A model generated the notes under the pieces. It was not told where the DNA came from. It was given only the letters and a program-made list of their open reading frames with translations, and ran no database searches. Of a stretch of DNA of 39,840 nucleotides, positions 7,281-16,279 are shown piece after piece. Position 1 is the stretch's first letter. Each line of letters begins with the position of its first letter. The stretch lies in assembly GCA_035939775.1 (NCBI GenBank), contig DASZFO010000370.1, forward strand, positions 1-39,840, given 5' to 3'. A program made the position numbers and the translations under genes. The stretch comes from Pirellulales bacterium (GTDB lineage: Bacteria > Planctomycetota > Planctomycetia > Pirellulales > DATAWG01).

Positions 7281-8915
7281 TCACTTGCCGCTGGTCACTC
7301 GAAACCCGCCACTCCCGCTTGTCGCCAGCGGCGGCTGATCGTTTCCCGCGGCAACTTGCGCGCGGAGGAAATTGCCAATGTCCAACAAGGTCAGGCTTCC
7401 GTCGACCGCCGGACCGCTTTCGCGCGTTCGCTGCAGGGTCGCCAAATCGCTGTCCGTGTCATAAACAAAGCAGGGCACATATTCGCGCGCTGCCTGGCAA
7501 TTCGGCATGAAGTCCGGGGCAACCGCCGGGTCCGCTGGATGATCGGAATAGATCACGACCGTGGCCGAACTCAGCGAACCGATGTAGGCACTGATTTGGT
7601 TGTCGAGATAACGCATGTTGTTCAGATAGTTCTCGGCGATCGATTGCGGCTGTGGAAAAACATCTCGCTGATTGCAGCCGAGCAGATTGTAGGGCGTGTG
7701 CGTCGTCAGGGTGATTATGAAATGGCAGACTTTCCCGGAGGCCTCTTGAAGCCGTCGCGCCGAGAGATCCAAAACCTGCCGGTCTTCAATTCCCCAAGCA
7801 ATTTGCGGCAGGCCGTCCCGCTCGATCATTTCTTCCTCGAAGTGGATCTCCGCAAATCCCATCTTTTCGAAGGCTGCACGTCGATTATAGAAGTTGCCCG
7901 TGTTGCCGTGAAATGCTTCCGTTCGATAACCGAATTGACCAAGAAACTGCGGCAGCGTGTTGCGATAGGGATAGTTCGGGATATTGTAAGTGATGATGTG
8001 CATCGAAGGCATCACGCTGTTCAACATCACGAAATCCGCGTCCGCCGAGCCGATGTATCGCGCGGCCGAGATTCGATAGAACAACGACCGCTCGCGAAGC
8101 CGGTTCAAGAACGGAGTGACTTCCTGGCCGTTGGCCTGACAACCTAACACGTTGAAATCCAGGCTTTCGGCCTGAATGATCACGAGTTGACGGCGAATCG
8201 GTATCGACGTCTCAATCGGCGTCAGAGCGTCGGACGTGACTTGCTGCTGCCGGATTGCGCTTTCGAGCACTTGCCGCTTGCCGAGGTAAAAGAACTCCGC
8301 CAGCCAGGTGACGAAATACCCGCGGATCATCCCGAGCCGCCCGATGCCGCGCGTTGTCAGGATTCTGTCGAGTGGATCAATCCAACTGGCCAGCGCCATC
8401 AATCCAACGTAGCCAACCGCAGCCACAGTGCCGACGGCCCACAACATACCGCGTCCGACGCCCGGATCCGGGGCTGTCGCCAAGAGCGCAAGTTTGACGA
8501 GCAGGCTAGCGCCGAAGATCAAATTGAGCCCTCGTGTGCGAGCCCTTACCGAATGGCTGCTTGCTTTCGCACCCTCGCGCCAATTGTGATACATCGTTAG
8601 CGCTGACACGGGGCGCAGAAAATATTGGAAATGGACCATCAAGCCCAAATGCGCCAAAAACACTATCACCGAGACGAGCATGAGTCCGACCGGCGACAGA
8701 AACATCGTGATCGCCGTCGTGAAGCAAACGTCGATGGAAAGGCGGATCCGCGGCGCCCAGCGAGCGAACTGCGGACTGCTATCTTGTGGAGATAGGAGCG
8801 TCTTCGCCTGAACCGTGTACAATCCCGTGGTCCAAAGCCCAATGAACGCCAGTGTATGCCAGAGCCACCCCGCGTCAGGCACGGCCAGCCAACCGAAATA
8901 AAAAGCAAATCCCAT
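7281..8915 (-). CDS. LtaS-like phosphotransferase (alkaline phosphatase/sulfatase superfamily membrane protein)
   Basis: A 544-residue protein with about five membrane segments (roughly residues 16-36, 58-77, 78-98, 129-147, 156-178) and a large extracytoplasmic catalytic domain. Metal and catalytic motifs match lipoteichoic acid synthases: QLVIIQAESLD (Glu250), GSADADF where LtaS has its threonine nucleophile (here Ser290), AFHGNTGNFYNR (His336), LTTHTPY, and IYSDH (Asp458, His459). Relatives move phosphoglycerol or phosphoethanolamine from phospholipids to glycans. A Ser nucleophile is plausible but differs from LtaS Thr. Its place directly before a kinase/nucleotidyltransferase/HAD cassette suggests a phospho-substituent on the glycan. 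ATG at 8915 is the only good start; no Shine-Dalgarno site is seen. Phospho-donor and acceptor are unknown. Confidence 0.85.
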   Translation of the reverse strand: MGFAFYFGWLAVPDAGWLWHTLAFIGLWTTGLYTVQAKTLLSPQDSSPQFARWAPRIRLSIDVCFTTAITMFLSPVGLMLVSVIVFLAHLGLMVHFQYFLRPVSALTMYHNWREGAKASSHSVRARTRGLNLIFGASLLVKLALLATAPDPGVGRGMLWAVGTVAAVGYVGLMALASWIDPLDRILTTRGIGRLGMIRGYFVTWLAEFFYLGKRQVLESAIRQQQVTSDALTPIETSIPIRRQLVIIQAESLDFNVLGCQANGQEVTPFLNRLRERSLFYRISAARYIGSADADFVMLNSVMPSMHIITYNIPNYPYRNTLPQFLGQFGYRTEAFHGNTGNFYNRRAAFEKMGFAEIHFEEEMIERDGLPQIAWGIEDRQVLDLSARRLQEASGKVCHFIITLTTHTPYNLLGCNQRDVFPQPQSIAENYLNNMRYLDNQISAYIGSLSSATVVIYSDHPADPAVAPDFMPNCQAAREYVPCFVYDTDSDLATLQRTRESGPAVDGSLTLLDIGNFLRAQVAAGNDQPPLATSGSGGFRVTSGK

Positions 8916-8940
8916 TTAGTTTATCAACCGCTAATGCGGA

Positions 8941-11001
8941 TCATTCAAAAGTCACACCGGACCGAAGCGCTAGCGATGGGCGAGAATCGCTTTCCTTAGC
9001 GAGCGCTTCCGGATGTTGTGCTGCCTTGGCCGTCGGCGCGTCCAGCACGTTGCGACACCAAAGTTCCAACAGCATCAACGACCAGAGCCGCGGATAAACA
9101 TTTTCCGCCAATGACTCCGAAGATTGCATCAGCGGGGCGACCACCGCCGGATCGATTAGCCCACGGCGCGCAATCGTCTGCGGATTGCAAACATCCGCAA
9201 GCATCGGCTTCAGATTGGTGCGCAGCCAATGCACAAGCGGTAGCGCGAATCCACGCTTCGGCCGGGTCGCAATGTCGGCGGGCAATACGTCGCGCATGGC
9301 TTGGATCAACACGCGCTTCGCGCCACTCTGGGCATATCGGTCATCGAAGCCGCCGTCGAATCGGAGCTTGAATTCGTCCAGACAAGTCCGTGAGAACTTC
9401 GCGACCTCCACGTCAACGAGCGGGGTCCGCAACTCCAGCGAATGGGCCATGCTCATCACGTCGGAATCGCGAAGCAATTGGTTCCCCATGTAAACGCCAG
9501 AGTCGAGCAAGCAGGCCAATCCAATCGGCGACTCGCGGCGAACGTCGTCGCTGATCGTCGAAAGATAGCTTTCCAGTTTCGTGACGTCCCCCGCCGAGTC
9601 GAACGACAACCCAGCGATGCAACGAGATTCGTCATCGTCGAACGACAAGCCGGCCATGCAACGAGATTGGTCGTAACGGAACACGTGATGCGCGTGTAGC
9701 CAAGTCGCTAGCGGCGAGCGCCGCGTCGACAGATTGTGCGCGCGTTGACGGATCCGACCCTCAAGCAATCGCGATTGCAATCGCGACGCCAGTTTGCCGG
9801 CCATAGCCTCCAACCGCCCCAGGGGATGCGTGGCATAATAGGTCATTCTTCGCGTCACCGGGTAGCCGGCGAACCACTCGTCGCCCCCCACTCCGGAGAG
9901 CACGGCCTTGACATCGTGCGCCGCCGCGCGCGAGATGAGCCAGGTGTTTAGCCCGTCGATCGACGGCTGATCCATTGCCCGAATATGCTCCGGCAGCAGC
10001 TCGATCATTTCGCTACCGCGGACTTCGACGACCGTATTGACGCAGCCGAGCGCATGGGCCGTGGCGGTTGCGTAATCGGACTCGTCCGCTCGCGGCAGGT
10101 CCGGAAACTTGAGCGTATACGTGCGGAGGTTAGGAATGTGCTTGCGCATCATGCCGGCGATGCCGCTGGAATCGACGCCGCCGCTCAAAAACGCCCCGAC
10201 GGGCGCATCGGCAAAGGCGTGCAGGGCGACGCTGTCCTCGAGCACGCCGCGCAGCCGCTCGGCCGCTTGATCGAGCGTTTCTTGTCTCGGTTCATAGGCC
10301 GGGATTCGCCAAAACCGGCGCCGTTCGACTGGCTTGCCTGGGGCATAGCGTTCGAGCGTGCCGCAATCGAGCAATCGCACGCCGGCGATAATCGTTTGCG
10401 GCTGGATTATGAACCCGCGCGCGAGGTACTCCGCTAATCCATTTGGATCGACGCGCCGTGGAACCAGCCCGCTGGCCAGTAGGCCGCGAACTTCGGATGC
10501 GAAGATTACGCCATTCGGATTGCCCTTTGGCGCAGCGACGTAGAGCGGCTTGATCCCGAGCGGATCGCGAGCCATTACCATCACTGGGTTACCACCGGCT
10601 GACGACTCGCGCCAATCGAAGATCGCCAGCGCAAACATGCCGCGGAGACGATCGACGAAGTCCATTCCCCGCTCCAGATACAGGTTCAGAATAACTTCCG
10701 TATCGGTGGTCGTTCGGAACCGGAAGCCTTCTCGCTCGAGTCGCTCCCGCTCGCCGCGGAAGTTATAGATTTCGCCATTAAAAACGATCGCGACGCGACG
10801 ATCGACCGACCATAGCGGCTGCTGCCCGCGATCCGAAAGGTCCACAAGCGCCAGCCGCACCATCCCCGCCGCACCGCCATCGAAGGCAAGCATCCCCCGT
10901 CCATCCGGACCACGATGCTGCATCGCATCGAGCATCGCGCCGACGGCCGCGCCGGCATCAGCGCCGCTCTGCAGGTTCCAAATTCCGGCTATTCCACACA
11001 T
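8941..11001 (-). CDS. asnB: AsnB-type glutamine-dependent amidotransferase (asparagine synthase-like)
   Basis: A 686-residue class II amidotransferase. Cys2 of MCGIAGIWN is the glutaminase nucleophile; NGEIYNF and the TDTEV region complete the N-terminal domain. The synthase domain has the ATP-binding PP-loop SGGVDSS and the conserved SLELRTPLVD near the C-terminus. In glycan loci such proteins often convert uronic acid carboxyls to amides rather than making asparagine, and that is the likely role here. It carries a 13-residue tandem duplication (SRCMAGLSFDDDE then SRCIAGLSFDSAG) encoded at 9601-9678, and a C-terminal extension beyond the core. It lies 25 bp before the LtaS-like gene and 45 bp after the SDR epimerase gene in transcription order. 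A paralogue sits at 26785-28749. Confidence 0.88.
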   Translation of the reverse strand: MCGIAGIWNLQSGADAGAAVGAMLDAMQHRGPDGRGMLAFDGGAAGMVRLALVDLSDRGQQPLWSVDRRVAIVFNGEIYNFRGERERLEREGFRFRTTTDTEVILNLYLERGMDFVDRLRGMFALAIFDWRESSAGGNPVMVMARDPLGIKPLYVAAPKGNPNGVIFASEVRGLLASGLVPRRVDPNGLAEYLARGFIIQPQTIIAGVRLLDCGTLERYAPGKPVERRRFWRIPAYEPRQETLDQAAERLRGVLEDSVALHAFADAPVGAFLSGGVDSSGIAGMMRKHIPNLRTYTLKFPDLPRADESDYATATAHALGCVNTVVEVRGSEMIELLPEHIRAMDQPSIDGLNTWLISRAAAHDVKAVLSGVGGDEWFAGYPVTRRMTYYATHPLGRLEAMAGKLASRLQSRLLEGRIRQRAHNLSTRRSPLATWLHAHHVFRYDQSRCMAGLSFDDDESRCIAGLSFDSAGDVTKLESYLSTISDDVRRESPIGLACLLDSGVYMGNQLLRDSDVMSMAHSLELRTPLVDVEVAKFSRTCLDEFKLRFDGGFDDRYAQSGAKRVLIQAMRDVLPADIATRPKRGFALPLVHWLRTNLKPMLADVCNPQTIARRGLIDPAVVAPLMQSSESLAENVYPRLWSLMLLELWCRNVLDAPTAKAAQHPEALAKESDSRPSLALRSGVTFE
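9601..9678. repeat. 39-bp in-frame tandem duplication inside the amidotransferase gene
   Basis: Two adjacent 39-bp units (9601-9639 and 9640-9678) share the start GAACGACAA and the core ATGCAACGAGATT, with about nine differences. They encode two 13-residue copies in the protein. The divergence shows that the duplication is not a recent assembly artefact. Confidence 0.75.
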
Positions 11002-11046
11002 CTAAAGTTTGCAACTTCTCCCAAGCGACATTCGAACGTCACCGAC

Positions 11047-12021
11047 TCACTCCTTGCGTACCGATCCGTCGGTGACTCCGTAAACCTTCTTCATCCATTC
11101 GATCGTGCGCCGCACGCCTTCCTCGAGTGTAACGCTGTCCTTGTGCCCCAAATCGCGGACCGCTTTTGAATTGTCCACCTTCTTCACGCGAGTGGTCAGT
11201 ACCTCCGCGTCGCGGTACTCGACGAGCCCCGGATCGGCGCCAGTTACCTTGAGTACCATGTCGGAAAGCTCTTCGATCGAATGGTATTGATTGCTGCCGA
11301 TGTTATAGACTTCGCCGGGCTTGAAGTTGGTGCAGATATTGGCGAGCGACCGCACCGTATCTTCGACGTAGGTCGAGCTGCGGTAATAGTTGCGAAAGAC
11401 GACCCAGGGCAGGCCCATCAAGCCGCAATACATGAAGCGGCAATTGACCGAGCGGTATGGACTGTAGTATTCGCCGGGGCCGTAAGTATTGAATAGCCGC
11501 ACGACGACGCTTTCGGTGCCGAATTGAACTCGCGAGTTGCGGATCTGACACTCGTTGACCCATTTCGAGAGGGCGTAGTCGTTCATCTGCTTGATTTCAT
11601 TCTTCTCCATCACGTCTTCGGACATCACGTCGTCCCAATCGCCATAGACTTCGGACGACGAGAAATGGACGAGGCGGAAGCGATGTTGCTCTTGCAAGCG
11701 CAAGACGTTTTTCGTGCCGACGGCGTTCGTTCGCCAAACCTGTTCGTAAAAATCTTCGCCGTTCCAGCGGCCGAATTCGGCCGCCAAGTGATAGACGACG
11801 TCGAAGGGTCCCATCACGTCGAAGATTCTGGCCAATTGCCGGCTGTCTCCCACATCGCAGCGAACATAGGTCGGCTTTTCCACGTCGGTTCGCAGGCTGA
11901 AGCCGATTTCGTCGGTGCCGTGGGTCAAGTCGCAACTAACGACGCCATGGCCGCGCGCCGCAAGTTCCCGGGTCAAAACCGATCCGACTGTTCCACGTCC
12001 GCCGGTAACTAGAATCTTCAA
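11047..12021 (-). CDS. NAD-dependent sugar epimerase/dehydratase (extended SDR)
   Basis: A 324-residue extended short-chain dehydrogenase. It starts MKILVTGGRGTVGS (GGxGxxG dinucleotide-binding motif), has SSSEVYG holding the catalytic Ser region, and YALSK supplying the Tyr and Lys of YxxxK. It probably epimerises, dehydrates or reduces an NDP-sugar in the cytoplasm. The exact substrate is not clear; UDP-glucose 4-epimerase and dTDP-glucose 4,6-dehydratase relatives share this pattern. The start is TTG at 12021, well supported by GGGAGG at 12035-12030, eight bases upstream. This is the best Shine-Dalgarno site among the minus-strand genes, and the gene follows a 92-bp gap, so a separate transcript or strong internal initiation is possible. 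Confidence 0.85.
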   Translation of the reverse strand: MKILVTGGRGTVGSVLTRELAARGHGVVSCDLTHGTDEIGFSLRTDVEKPTYVRCDVGDSRQLARIFDVMGPFDVVYHLAAEFGRWNGEDFYEQVWRTNAVGTKNVLRLQEQHRFRLVHFSSSEVYGDWDDVMSEDVMEKNEIKQMNDYALSKWVNECQIRNSRVQFGTESVVVRLFNTYGPGEYYSPYRSVNCRFMYCGLMGLPWVVFRNYYRSSTYVEDTVRSLANICTNFKPGEVYNIGSNQYHSIEELSDMVLKVTGADPGLVEYRDAEVLTTRVKKVDNSKAVRDLGHKDSVTLEEGVRRTIEWMKKVYGVTDGSVRKE

Positions 12022-12029
12022 AACTCGGT

Positions 12030-12035
12030 CCTCCC
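12030..12035 (-). promoter_or_regulatory. Strong Shine-Dalgarno site deciding a TTG start
   Basis: GGGAGG on the minus strand, eight bases before the TTG at 12021-12019. It fixes the non-ATG start of the SDR gene. Most genes in the window lack such a site. Confidence 0.7.
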
Positions 12036-12113
12036 GGAAAAGTAGCCAGTGAGATTAACGCGGCGCCGTCAATTGAAGATTACCACGCGTTTCGGACGGC
12101 GAATGCGCCCCAG

Positions 12114-13478
12114 CTAAACAGCCGCCTTGGCCGTTTCCTTGGTTGAAGTTTGCGTCTTCTCTCGGGGGCGCTTACCGCGCGACGACGTTTCTTCAGCGAT
12201 TATTGCCCACAGCAACCGCCTGTTCTCTTCTGGCGAAAAAACACGGAGCGTATCCAACCGGTCCGAGTCGTCAAGCGATTCGACTGCTCCTGCCAGCCAT
12301 CGCTGGAGCCAAGCTTCAACGGCGACGGGCCCGGCCTCGTTCACGACGAGCCCGCAATGGTGCGATGTGAAGAACCGCGACAGCTCGAAATGTCTTGGCG
12401 AGTGGACGAGAATCGGCGTTCCGGAGACCAGATAATCGAGACTTTTGGTCGGAAACGCGTATTGCAGCGAATCGGTGGTGACATTCGGCGTGTCGAAGAA
12501 TGCCAGCGGCAAATAGAGCAGATCGCAACCCGCCAAGTGGGTCAGCAGCCGCTCGTAGTCCGCCTCATACGCACACTCGACTCGAATGCCGGCGATCCCA
12601 GCGCGGCTCAGATCGGCCGGCGCCGCGTCGGACCAGATCTTCAGTCGCAGCCGCGGATTGGCTTCGACCACTCGCGCCAATTCCGCCAATTGTCGGCGGT
12701 TGTTGTCGTAAATCGCCCCGGAAAACCCGATCACGATTTCCTTAGCCGCGAAATCGATCCGTCGAGGCGGCAGCGCGCGATGGCGGATCATCTGTCGAAG
12801 TACAGTGCACTCGATGCCGTAGCGCTGGCGATAGTAATCGGCCAAATAGGGATGCAACACAAGCACGCGGGCAGCCGACAGCGCCCGTCGGTCGAGCCAT
12901 TTCGAATAGGCCGAATTCCTGCGGCGATTTGTTTGCTCTAGAAACGTGTCGTGGACGTAGTACAGCAAGGGAATTCCGCTTAGCCGCGAGGCGATCCACG
13001 TCGCCAAAATCCAGTGGGGCTGCGCGTAAACCGCAAGGATGCAATCCGGGCGAAACGTCTTGATTCGCCGCAAAATAAGCGCCACTAGCAGCGGAACTCC
13101 CATGCGAGCCAATCGACCGCGGAGACGGTGCCCCCGCTTGAACGGCCAAAGCCGCGTGTGGAGGCGGTATTTGTAAATCGGATGCTCGACTTCGACGTGC
13201 CGTCGGCACTTGTTGTCAAGATTCTCCTCCGTCAACACTTCGGAACATCCCGCGGGAAAGTGCCGCAGCAAATCGCAGAGAATCACCGGCGTTCCCGAGG
13301 CAACGTCCAGTTCGGTCCAACTGCAGAACAACACGCGCGGATCGCGCGCAGGAACTTCGCCATCCACGTATGACCGCGCGGCGCCGTCAATCGGGTTTCG
13401 ATCGCTCGATTCTCTCAAGTCTTGATCCGCAAACGAGCCAAAGCCTTCCAATCCGGCATGGACAGCCAATTCGTCCAC
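12114..13478 (-). CDS. Glycosyltransferase, GT4-like (GT-B fold)
   Basis: A protein of about 454 residues with GT-B features. The N-terminal half has VLFCSWTELDVASGTP and YYVHDTFLEQ, like acceptor-side loops. The C-terminal half begins IVIGFSGAIYDNN and ends with FPTKSLDYLVSGTPILVHSP, which is the donor-binding segment of GT4 enzymes. It is expected to extend the lipid-linked glycan. The start is uncertain: the frame is open to 13631, but that region overlaps the upstream methyltransferase, so GTG at 13478, 28 bp after its TAA, is preferred. The C-terminal tail (RGKRPREKTQTSTKETAKAAV without function) is basic and low in complexity. A 92-bp gap separates it from the SDR gene. Confidence 0.75.
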   Translation of the reverse strand: MDELAVHAGLEGFGSFADQDLRESSDRNPIDGAARSYVDGEVPARDPRVLFCSWTELDVASGTPVILCDLLRHFPAGCSEVLTEENLDNKCRRHVEVEHPIYKYRLHTRLWPFKRGHRLRGRLARMGVPLLVALILRRIKTFRPDCILAVYAQPHWILATWIASRLSGIPLLYYVHDTFLEQTNRRRNSAYSKWLDRRALSAARVLVLHPYLADYYRQRYGIECTVLRQMIRHRALPPRRIDFAAKEIVIGFSGAIYDNNRRQLAELARVVEANPRLRLKIWSDAAPADLSRAGIAGIRVECAYEADYERLLTHLAGCDLLYLPLAFFDTPNVTTDSLQYAFPTKSLDYLVSGTPILVHSPRHFELSRFFTSHHCGLVVNEAGPVAVEAWLQRWLAGAVESLDDSDRLDTLRVFSPEENRRLLWAIIAEETSSRGKRPREKTQTSTKETAKAAV

Positions 13479-13506
13479 GGTAGCGCGCCCGGTCGTTTCC
13501 CGGTTC

Positions 13507-14424
13507 TTATCGCGGTTTCGACGCCACCACGAGCTGATGGTCTCGGTAATAATGCATCGCGGCGGGGGGCCGACCCAAAACGCGGCGCATGCCGTTGCCG
13601 CCAATCCGACGCAACCATTTCGCCGTGCCAACCCCGCCGGGATGCTCGACGCGATGGGTTTGCACGTTCGTGAACCCGAGTTTTATCAACATCGCGACAA
13701 GTCCGACTCGACTGAACACGCTGACATGGCCAATGCAATGGAGGTAATACCAGAGCGATCCAGCAACTCTCGCGGTCCAGGCATCGGCGGCGCCGGTAAA
13801 CACGATGAGCACGCCGCCAGGACGAAGCATCTCAGCCACGGCCCGCAATTCCGTCACGGGATCGGCCAAGTGCTCGACAACGTCGATCATCAATGCGGCG
13901 TCGGCCACCCGATTCAGTCCCAACGCCCCGGCCGTTCCCGCCTGAACCTCCAAGCCTCTCTGGTTTGCCAGTGCGACGGCGCGAATACCCGGCTCGATCC
14001 CGTGTTTCGTCCAACGATTCTCTAAGCTTTCCAAGAGGTGTCCGGAGCCGCAGCCGATGTCCCACAAGTCGCCGCCGTCGCGCCTCTGCGACAAATGTCG
14101 ATCGATGACGCGACCGAAGTTGGTCTGCGGGTTCAATCGAGACCAATAGGAATCCGGCAAGGTGCGATAAACCTCCTCCAGCAGTTCCGGGTCGCGGCGG
14201 CCGTCGATTGCAACGAGCGAAGCGCAGGACGCACACCGTGCAAAGCTGAGTTCATCGAGCAGTCGCCCCAAGTCCCCGGACAACATTTCATCGGCACAAC
14301 CATCGAGTGGAATATGGATCGTTGCAGTCGAACTCCATTCACAACGGCAGGCCGGGCATTGAGCTGGTGGTACGCAGACCATCTTGGCTTGTCTAGCGAA
14401 CTTTGCGGCGGTTTGGCTAGGCAT
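13507..14424 (-). CDS. Class I SAM-dependent methyltransferase with N-terminal zinc-binding cysteines
   Basis: A 305-residue protein. Residues 23-30 (CPACRCEW) and a later CASC pair form a zinc-ribbon-like N-terminal module; LWDIGCGSGHLLESL is SAM motif I, and MIDVVEHL is a motif II-like segment, a sequence common in methyltransferases of sugar modification clusters. It probably methylates a sugar of the surface glycan. The chosen start is ATG at 14424, overlapping the stop of the preceding gene by eight bases (ATGCCTAG). A frame open to 14676 exists, but its extra N-terminus is just the neighbouring gene in another frame. Target sugar and position are unknown. Confidence 0.82.
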   Translation of the reverse strand: MPSQTAAKFARQAKMVCVPPAQCPACRCEWSSTATIHIPLDGCADEMLSGDLGRLLDELSFARCASCASLVAIDGRRDPELLEEVYRTLPDSYWSRLNPQTNFGRVIDRHLSQRRDGGDLWDIGCGSGHLLESLENRWTKHGIEPGIRAVALANQRGLEVQAGTAGALGLNRVADAALMIDVVEHLADPVTELRAVAEMLRPGGVLIVFTGAADAWTARVAGSLWYYLHCIGHVSVFSRVGLVAMLIKLGFTNVQTHRVEHPGGVGTAKWLRRIGGNGMRRVLGRPPAAMHYYRDHQLVVASKPR

Positions 14425-16279
14425 TATTACCAAGTTTGGCGGCGGCCTCGGCCGGCTCTTGCAGTAGGGCCGCGATCGCTTGGGCCGAAAGCTGAGCGGC
14501 ATTGCCCTGGCCGCCGTTAAGCATGTCGTTAACCAATCGCCGCCGTCCCGCGGCGAGACTTTGGGCGAGTTTCGCGTCGCTCCGGAGCGATTGAATTGCT
14601 TCGGCGATTCTTTTCGCGTCGCCGTCGCCATTGACCGGCACCTCGAGGGCCGCGTTGTACTCGGCGTAAGGCCCAAAGCCTGGCACGCCTTCCGGGCGCA
14701 ATACGATTAACGGCTTGTCTGCCATGCAGGCTTCTAGTCCCGTCGTGCTTGAAAGAACGATTACCACGTCGCTTTGGCAAATCACCTCTTGAGAACCGCC
14801 CTCCTTGACGACCGTGCAACCGCGACGCTTTCCAACCAGGCGTTCCACCATTCCGGTCTTGTCGCCGGGATGGAGTTTGACGACCAACCGCGCGCCGGCG
14901 ATTTCGCTCGCCGCTTGGATAACGCTCGACAGGCACAATTTAGCAGTCGAATAACTTACGGCGGCGCCGCCAGTCCGCGATGCCATATAGGCGATGGCAA
15001 GGGAACCTTCACGGGCTGGCAGAGGCTTTGACCGGGCACTCTTGGCGCGGCAAACCAAATCGTCATAGATTGTCGCGCCGACCACTTGGACCTGTTCGTC
15101 GCCAATTCCATGATTGGTTATGAATCGCCGGTTGCTTTCTCCCCAAAGCAGAAGCGTGTCGTTGCAAAACCGCGTGAAGAATTCGCGATCCGGAAACAAC
15201 CCGTGCTGCAGATAGATCGATCTTCCGCCGTGCCTTTGGCAGGCAATGGCCGCCGCCCGACCTGGAATACTGCTATATGTCGTTGACACCACGCAACGCG
15301 GGCGAATTCGAGCGAACGTGCGCATCAGCGCGTCGAGCCAATAGGTGGCTTGCTCAAGCGCCGACGTCAAGTGCTGTCTCAAGGCCGGTTGAAGATAGCG
15401 TCGCCCGACCACATCAGTTGTGCCGCGAAAGATCGGATCGGGAAGCTGATTCAGCGAGTCTTCGAGCCGTTCGCGATCCTCGATGGTGAATGGAGTCCGC
15501 GCGTCGGCAGCCTCCGGCACGAATTGATTTATCAAATGAGGAGCGATCCCCGAGCGGCGAATCAAAGTGGCCACCGGCTTGCGCAACGCCAGCCACATGA
15601 CCTCGATGCCGTGGTCGTCGCCAAGCGATTTCGCCACCGGCAACAAGCCCTTGGCGCTATTTGGAAAATACTCGGCAAATACGACGCGCGTATCCAGGGG
15701 CGAAGGAGTCCGAACGGTTGGTATCGTAAACCGCGACAAACCGTGAATCAGCCATTTGATCGGTGGCCGCGCGATCTGCTTGGCCGTTTCAAAGAGCCTG
15801 CTGGCGACTCCGCGCGGACCAGCACCACCGACGAACTCGATCCGAACCGGCAACGCGTTATCTCCCAGACCAGTCAGTTGCCGAAGCCGCCCGGCGGGCG
15901 CCACCCAGATCACTCGATCAGCGGCGTGCCGCCGCCACATTTCGACGAGAGCGCGCCAACGCTGCTCGACGGCGGCAAATTCGAAGAAGAAGTGATACCG
16001 GGCAATCTCCAAGAGAGTTCGAACCTGATGCCCACATTGGTGAACGCTGCCATTCGCTTGCAGCAACGCCTGGAATAAGCGGTCGATCCAGTCCATCAAT
16101 TCCGCTTGGTAATCGTAATCGCGCGGACTAGGAACATGCTCGGGGGGACTGCCGCCGATCCCCAATGGCCAAACGACGCCGCGGGCGACGAATTCCGTCG
16201 TGCCGGGCGCGCACCGCCGCGCGAGTTGGATGTCGCCGGGCGAAACCTCTTCGAGATCGTAGTAGATGCAAGTGGTCAC
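14417..16279 (-). CDS. Unassigned 620-residue protein with GT-B-like C-terminal half
   Basis: The N-terminal 200 residues match nothing I recognise. From about residue 198 (RVVFAEYFPNS) the protein looks like a GT-B enzyme: YLQHGLFPD (357-364), LLLWGESN (376-383), a VVKLHPGD segment near 460, and VIVLSSTTGLEACMADKPL near 503-521. The HG / HPGD / SSxxxxEA pattern resembles capsule polysaccharide transferases, CDP-glycerol glycerophosphotransferases and related surface-glycan proteins. No membrane segments are seen, so it likely acts in the cytoplasm. It lies just after the flippase gene, and its GTG start shares one base with the flippase stop (TAGTG). It could be the transferase that uses the CMP-nonulosonate made by the genes before it. 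That assignment is inference. Confidence 0.65.
   Translation of the reverse strand: MTTCIYYDLEEVSPGDIQLARRCAPGTTEFVARGVVWPLGIGGSPPEHVPSPRDYDYQAELMDWIDRLFQALLQANGSVHQCGHQVRTLLEIARYHFFFEFAAVEQRWRALVEMWRRHAADRVIWVAPAGRLRQLTGLGDNALPVRIEFVGGAGPRGVASRLFETAKQIARPPIKWLIHGLSRFTIPTVRTPSPLDTRVVFAEYFPNSAKGLLPVAKSLGDDHGIEVMWLALRKPVATLIRRSGIAPHLINQFVPEAADARTPFTIEDRERLEDSLNQLPDPIFRGTTDVVGRRYLQPALRQHLTSALEQATYWLDALMRTFARIRPRCVVSTTYSSIPGRAAAIACQRHGGRSIYLQHGLFPDREFFTRFCNDTLLLWGESNRRFITNHGIGDEQVQVVGATIYDDLVCRAKSARSKPLPAREGSLAIAYMASRTGGAAVSYSTAKLCLSSVIQAASEIAGARLVVKLHPGDKTGMVERLVGKRRGCTVVKEGGSQEVICQSDVVIVLSSTTGLEACMADKPLIVLRPEGVPGFGPYAEYNAALEVPVNGDGDAKRIAEAIQSLRSDAKLAQSLAAGRRRLVNDMLNGGQGNAAQLSAQAIAALLQEPAEAAAKLGNNA

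Noticed and set aside
6672-8147. 491-codon plus-strand open frame
   Set aside because: It lies antisense to the LtaS-like and kinase-fusion genes, has no recognisable motif, and is explained by GC-rich codon bias on the opposite strand.
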